From Liolophura sinensis (lineage: Eukaryota; Mollusca; Polyplacophora; Chitonida; Chitonidae), in NCBI RefSeq assembly GCF_032854445.1, contig NW_027018504.1:1-20077 (forward strand): a DNA stretch of 20,077 bases, written 5' to 3'. The notes under the pieces were generated by a model. The model searched no databases. It was not told the DNA's origin and saw only the letters and a program-made list of their open reading frames with translations. Position numbers and translations under genes: made by a program. Each line of letters begins with the position of its first letter. Within the stretch, counting starts at the first letter, position 1. Shown piece after piece: positions 19,217-20,077 of this stretch.

Positions 19217-19764
19217 TAGTAATGACCAGTCGCGATTGTACAGAGTACAGTGTAGCCGATTTCAATTAACAAAAAGACCAGGCAAAAATGCAAAAGTGGA
19301 AAAACTGTTCCAGTGCTGCTGGTAAGAGGCTAATTCGACGTATTTTGTGACGAGATATCGAATGGTGCAAACCGCGTGCTCTCCGACCAATACATTTGGG
19401 CTGTAGTGACAATTGAATGATCATTTATGTCATAATCACGTGCATAGCAACGGCTCTTACTCCATGGAAACCAGGAAATTTGCAATTTTTCAACAGCTGC
19501 CGATGCCTGGCTCAATTCCGCATCTTTTGGCACCTTACTGAAGTGGGTCAGTGTTCAGTTGTACTTATTACAGCAGACTGTATCAAGTACCTTGTGTTTT
19601 TCACGTACAAATGGTGTGGTTTTTCTACACGTAGATAAAGACATTGAGATTGTCTTGCACTTAGAAGTAAGGCAATTGCTGGGTGAGTTAAATGGGCTTA
19701 GCCCAAAGATTTCAGGTCTTCTGGGCTACCGAAGGGCACATAACTTATAGTCAAAAGCTGAATA
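19217..19764 (+). repeat. Monomer 36 (right flank)
   Basis: It is 548 bp. Near consensus, with private GAGATATCG, GCGTGCTCTCC (one T short), ACATTTGGGCTG, GTGCATAGC, CCAGGAAATT (one G short), GTACTTATTACAG and AAAGCTGAATATAG. Confidence 0.93.
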
Positions 19765-20077
19765 TAGTAATGACCAGTCGCGATTGTACTGAGTACAGTG
19801 TAGCCGATTTCAATTAACAAAAAGACCAGGCAAAAATGCAAAAGTGGAAAAACTGTTCCATTGCTGCTGGTAAGAGGCTAATCCGACGTATTTTGTAACG
19901 ATAAATCGAATGGTGCAAACCGCGTTGCTCTCCGACCAATGCTTTTGGCTGTAGCGACAATTCAATGATCATTGATGTCATAATCACGTGCCCAGCAACG
20001 GCTCTTACTCCATGGAAACCAGGGATATTTGCAATTTTTTAACAGCTGCCGATGCCTGGCCCAATTCCGCATCTTTT
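19765..20077 (+). repeat. Monomer 37 (partial, runs off the window; type d-like)
   Basis: The first 313 bp of a unit, ending at the window edge. It has TTCCATTGCTG, TTTGTAACGATAAATCG, CCAATGC, TTCAATGATC, GATATTTGC, TTAACAG and GGCCCAATTCCGC, which pair it with monomer 34 three units upstream. Confidence 0.92.

Larger units (their letters stand above)
1..20077 (+). repeat. Satellite DNA array, ~549-bp monomer, 36 complete units plus a partial one
   Basis: The same unit recurs head to tail across the whole window without interruption. Anchors seen in nearly every unit are TAGTAATGACCAGTCGC at the start, CTCTCCGACCAA in the middle, an NcoI site CCATGG, CAGCAGACTGTATCAAG, and CTACCGAAGGGCACATAAC near the end. 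Unit length is 548 or 549 bp through most of the core and 538 to 552 bp in the flanks and the left part of the core. All units share one orientation. I recognise no known satellite family, so the family is left unnamed. I saw no tRNA, 5S rRNA or snRNA sequence and no transposon ends. The array runs off both sides of the window, so its real size is unknown. Confidence 0.98.

Noticed and set aside
1-20077. CENP-B box
   Set aside because: I looked for the core TTCG....A..CGGG on both strands. CGGG and CCCG do not appear in the consensus monomer, so no box can be called. This does not exclude a centromeric role, since many centromeric satellites lack it.
1-20077. CRISPR array
   Set aside because: Repeats are regular, but the unit is about 549 bp of continuous homologous sequence with no short-repeat/unique-spacer alternation and no cas genes.
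1-20077. 5S rDNA, snRNA or histone tandem cluster
   Set aside because: A ~549-bp tandem unit invites this idea, but no recognisable 5S, U-snRNA or histone coding sequence is present in a monomer on either strand.
1-20077. Three-fold internal subrepeats inside the monomer (549 = 3 x 183)
   Set aside because: Apart from short coincidences such as CTTTTGGC occurring twice, I could not align thirds or halves of a monomer to each other.

Overview
The whole window is tandemly repeated satellite DNA. A unit of about 549 bp repeats head to tail, always in the same orientation, from the first base to the last: 36 complete monomers plus a 313-bp partial one at the right edge. I set the phase so that each monomer starts at the conserved TAGTAATGACC (or TACTAATGACC). 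No unique sequence, transposon, RNA gene, CRISPR array or convincing protein gene interrupts the array. A long homogeneous satellite with multimeric higher-order structure points to a eukaryotic chromosome, in a centromeric, pericentromeric or other heterochromatic block. I cannot name the organism from the sequence.

Layout. (1) Positions 1 to about 1263 hold diverged monomers with many private changes (monomers 1, 2 and the start of 3). (2) About 1264 to 16930 is a higher-order repeat (HOR) domain. Thirteen distinguishable monomers, here called A to M, repeat in fixed order with a 7134-bp period. One 12-monomer variant copy (1104-7693), one complete 13-monomer copy (7694-14827) and the start of a third copy (A, B, C and most of D, 14828 to about 16930) are present. 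Corresponding monomers of different copies are nearly identical, whereas neighbouring monomers within a copy differ at many positions. (3) About 16931 to 20077 returns to diverged monomers (end of 31, then 32 to 37). Two of these, 34 and 37, are related and lie three units apart.

History readable in the sequence. Diagnostic variants group the 13 monomers into types, and the HOR reads a-b-c-d-(e-f-g-a)-(g-a)-(e-f-g, followed by the a of the next copy). The 13-mer therefore seems to have grown by internal duplication of a four-monomer block and a two-monomer block before being amplified as a unit. The first copy is one monomer short because positions equivalent to H and I are fused into a single hybrid (monomer 10), with a junction between about 5005 and 5021. 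Differences between copies 1 and 2 across about 1570-4240 are almost all single-base insertions or deletions, which looks more like residual sequencing or assembly error than evolution.

Open frames of about 84 to 131 codons recur in most monomers. They have no ATG at their left end (they begin at TTG or GTG), are cut at different points in different monomer types, and vary mostly at amino-acid-changing positions. I treat them as by-products of the repeat and annotate no CDS. Type letters and monomer numbers are my own labels.
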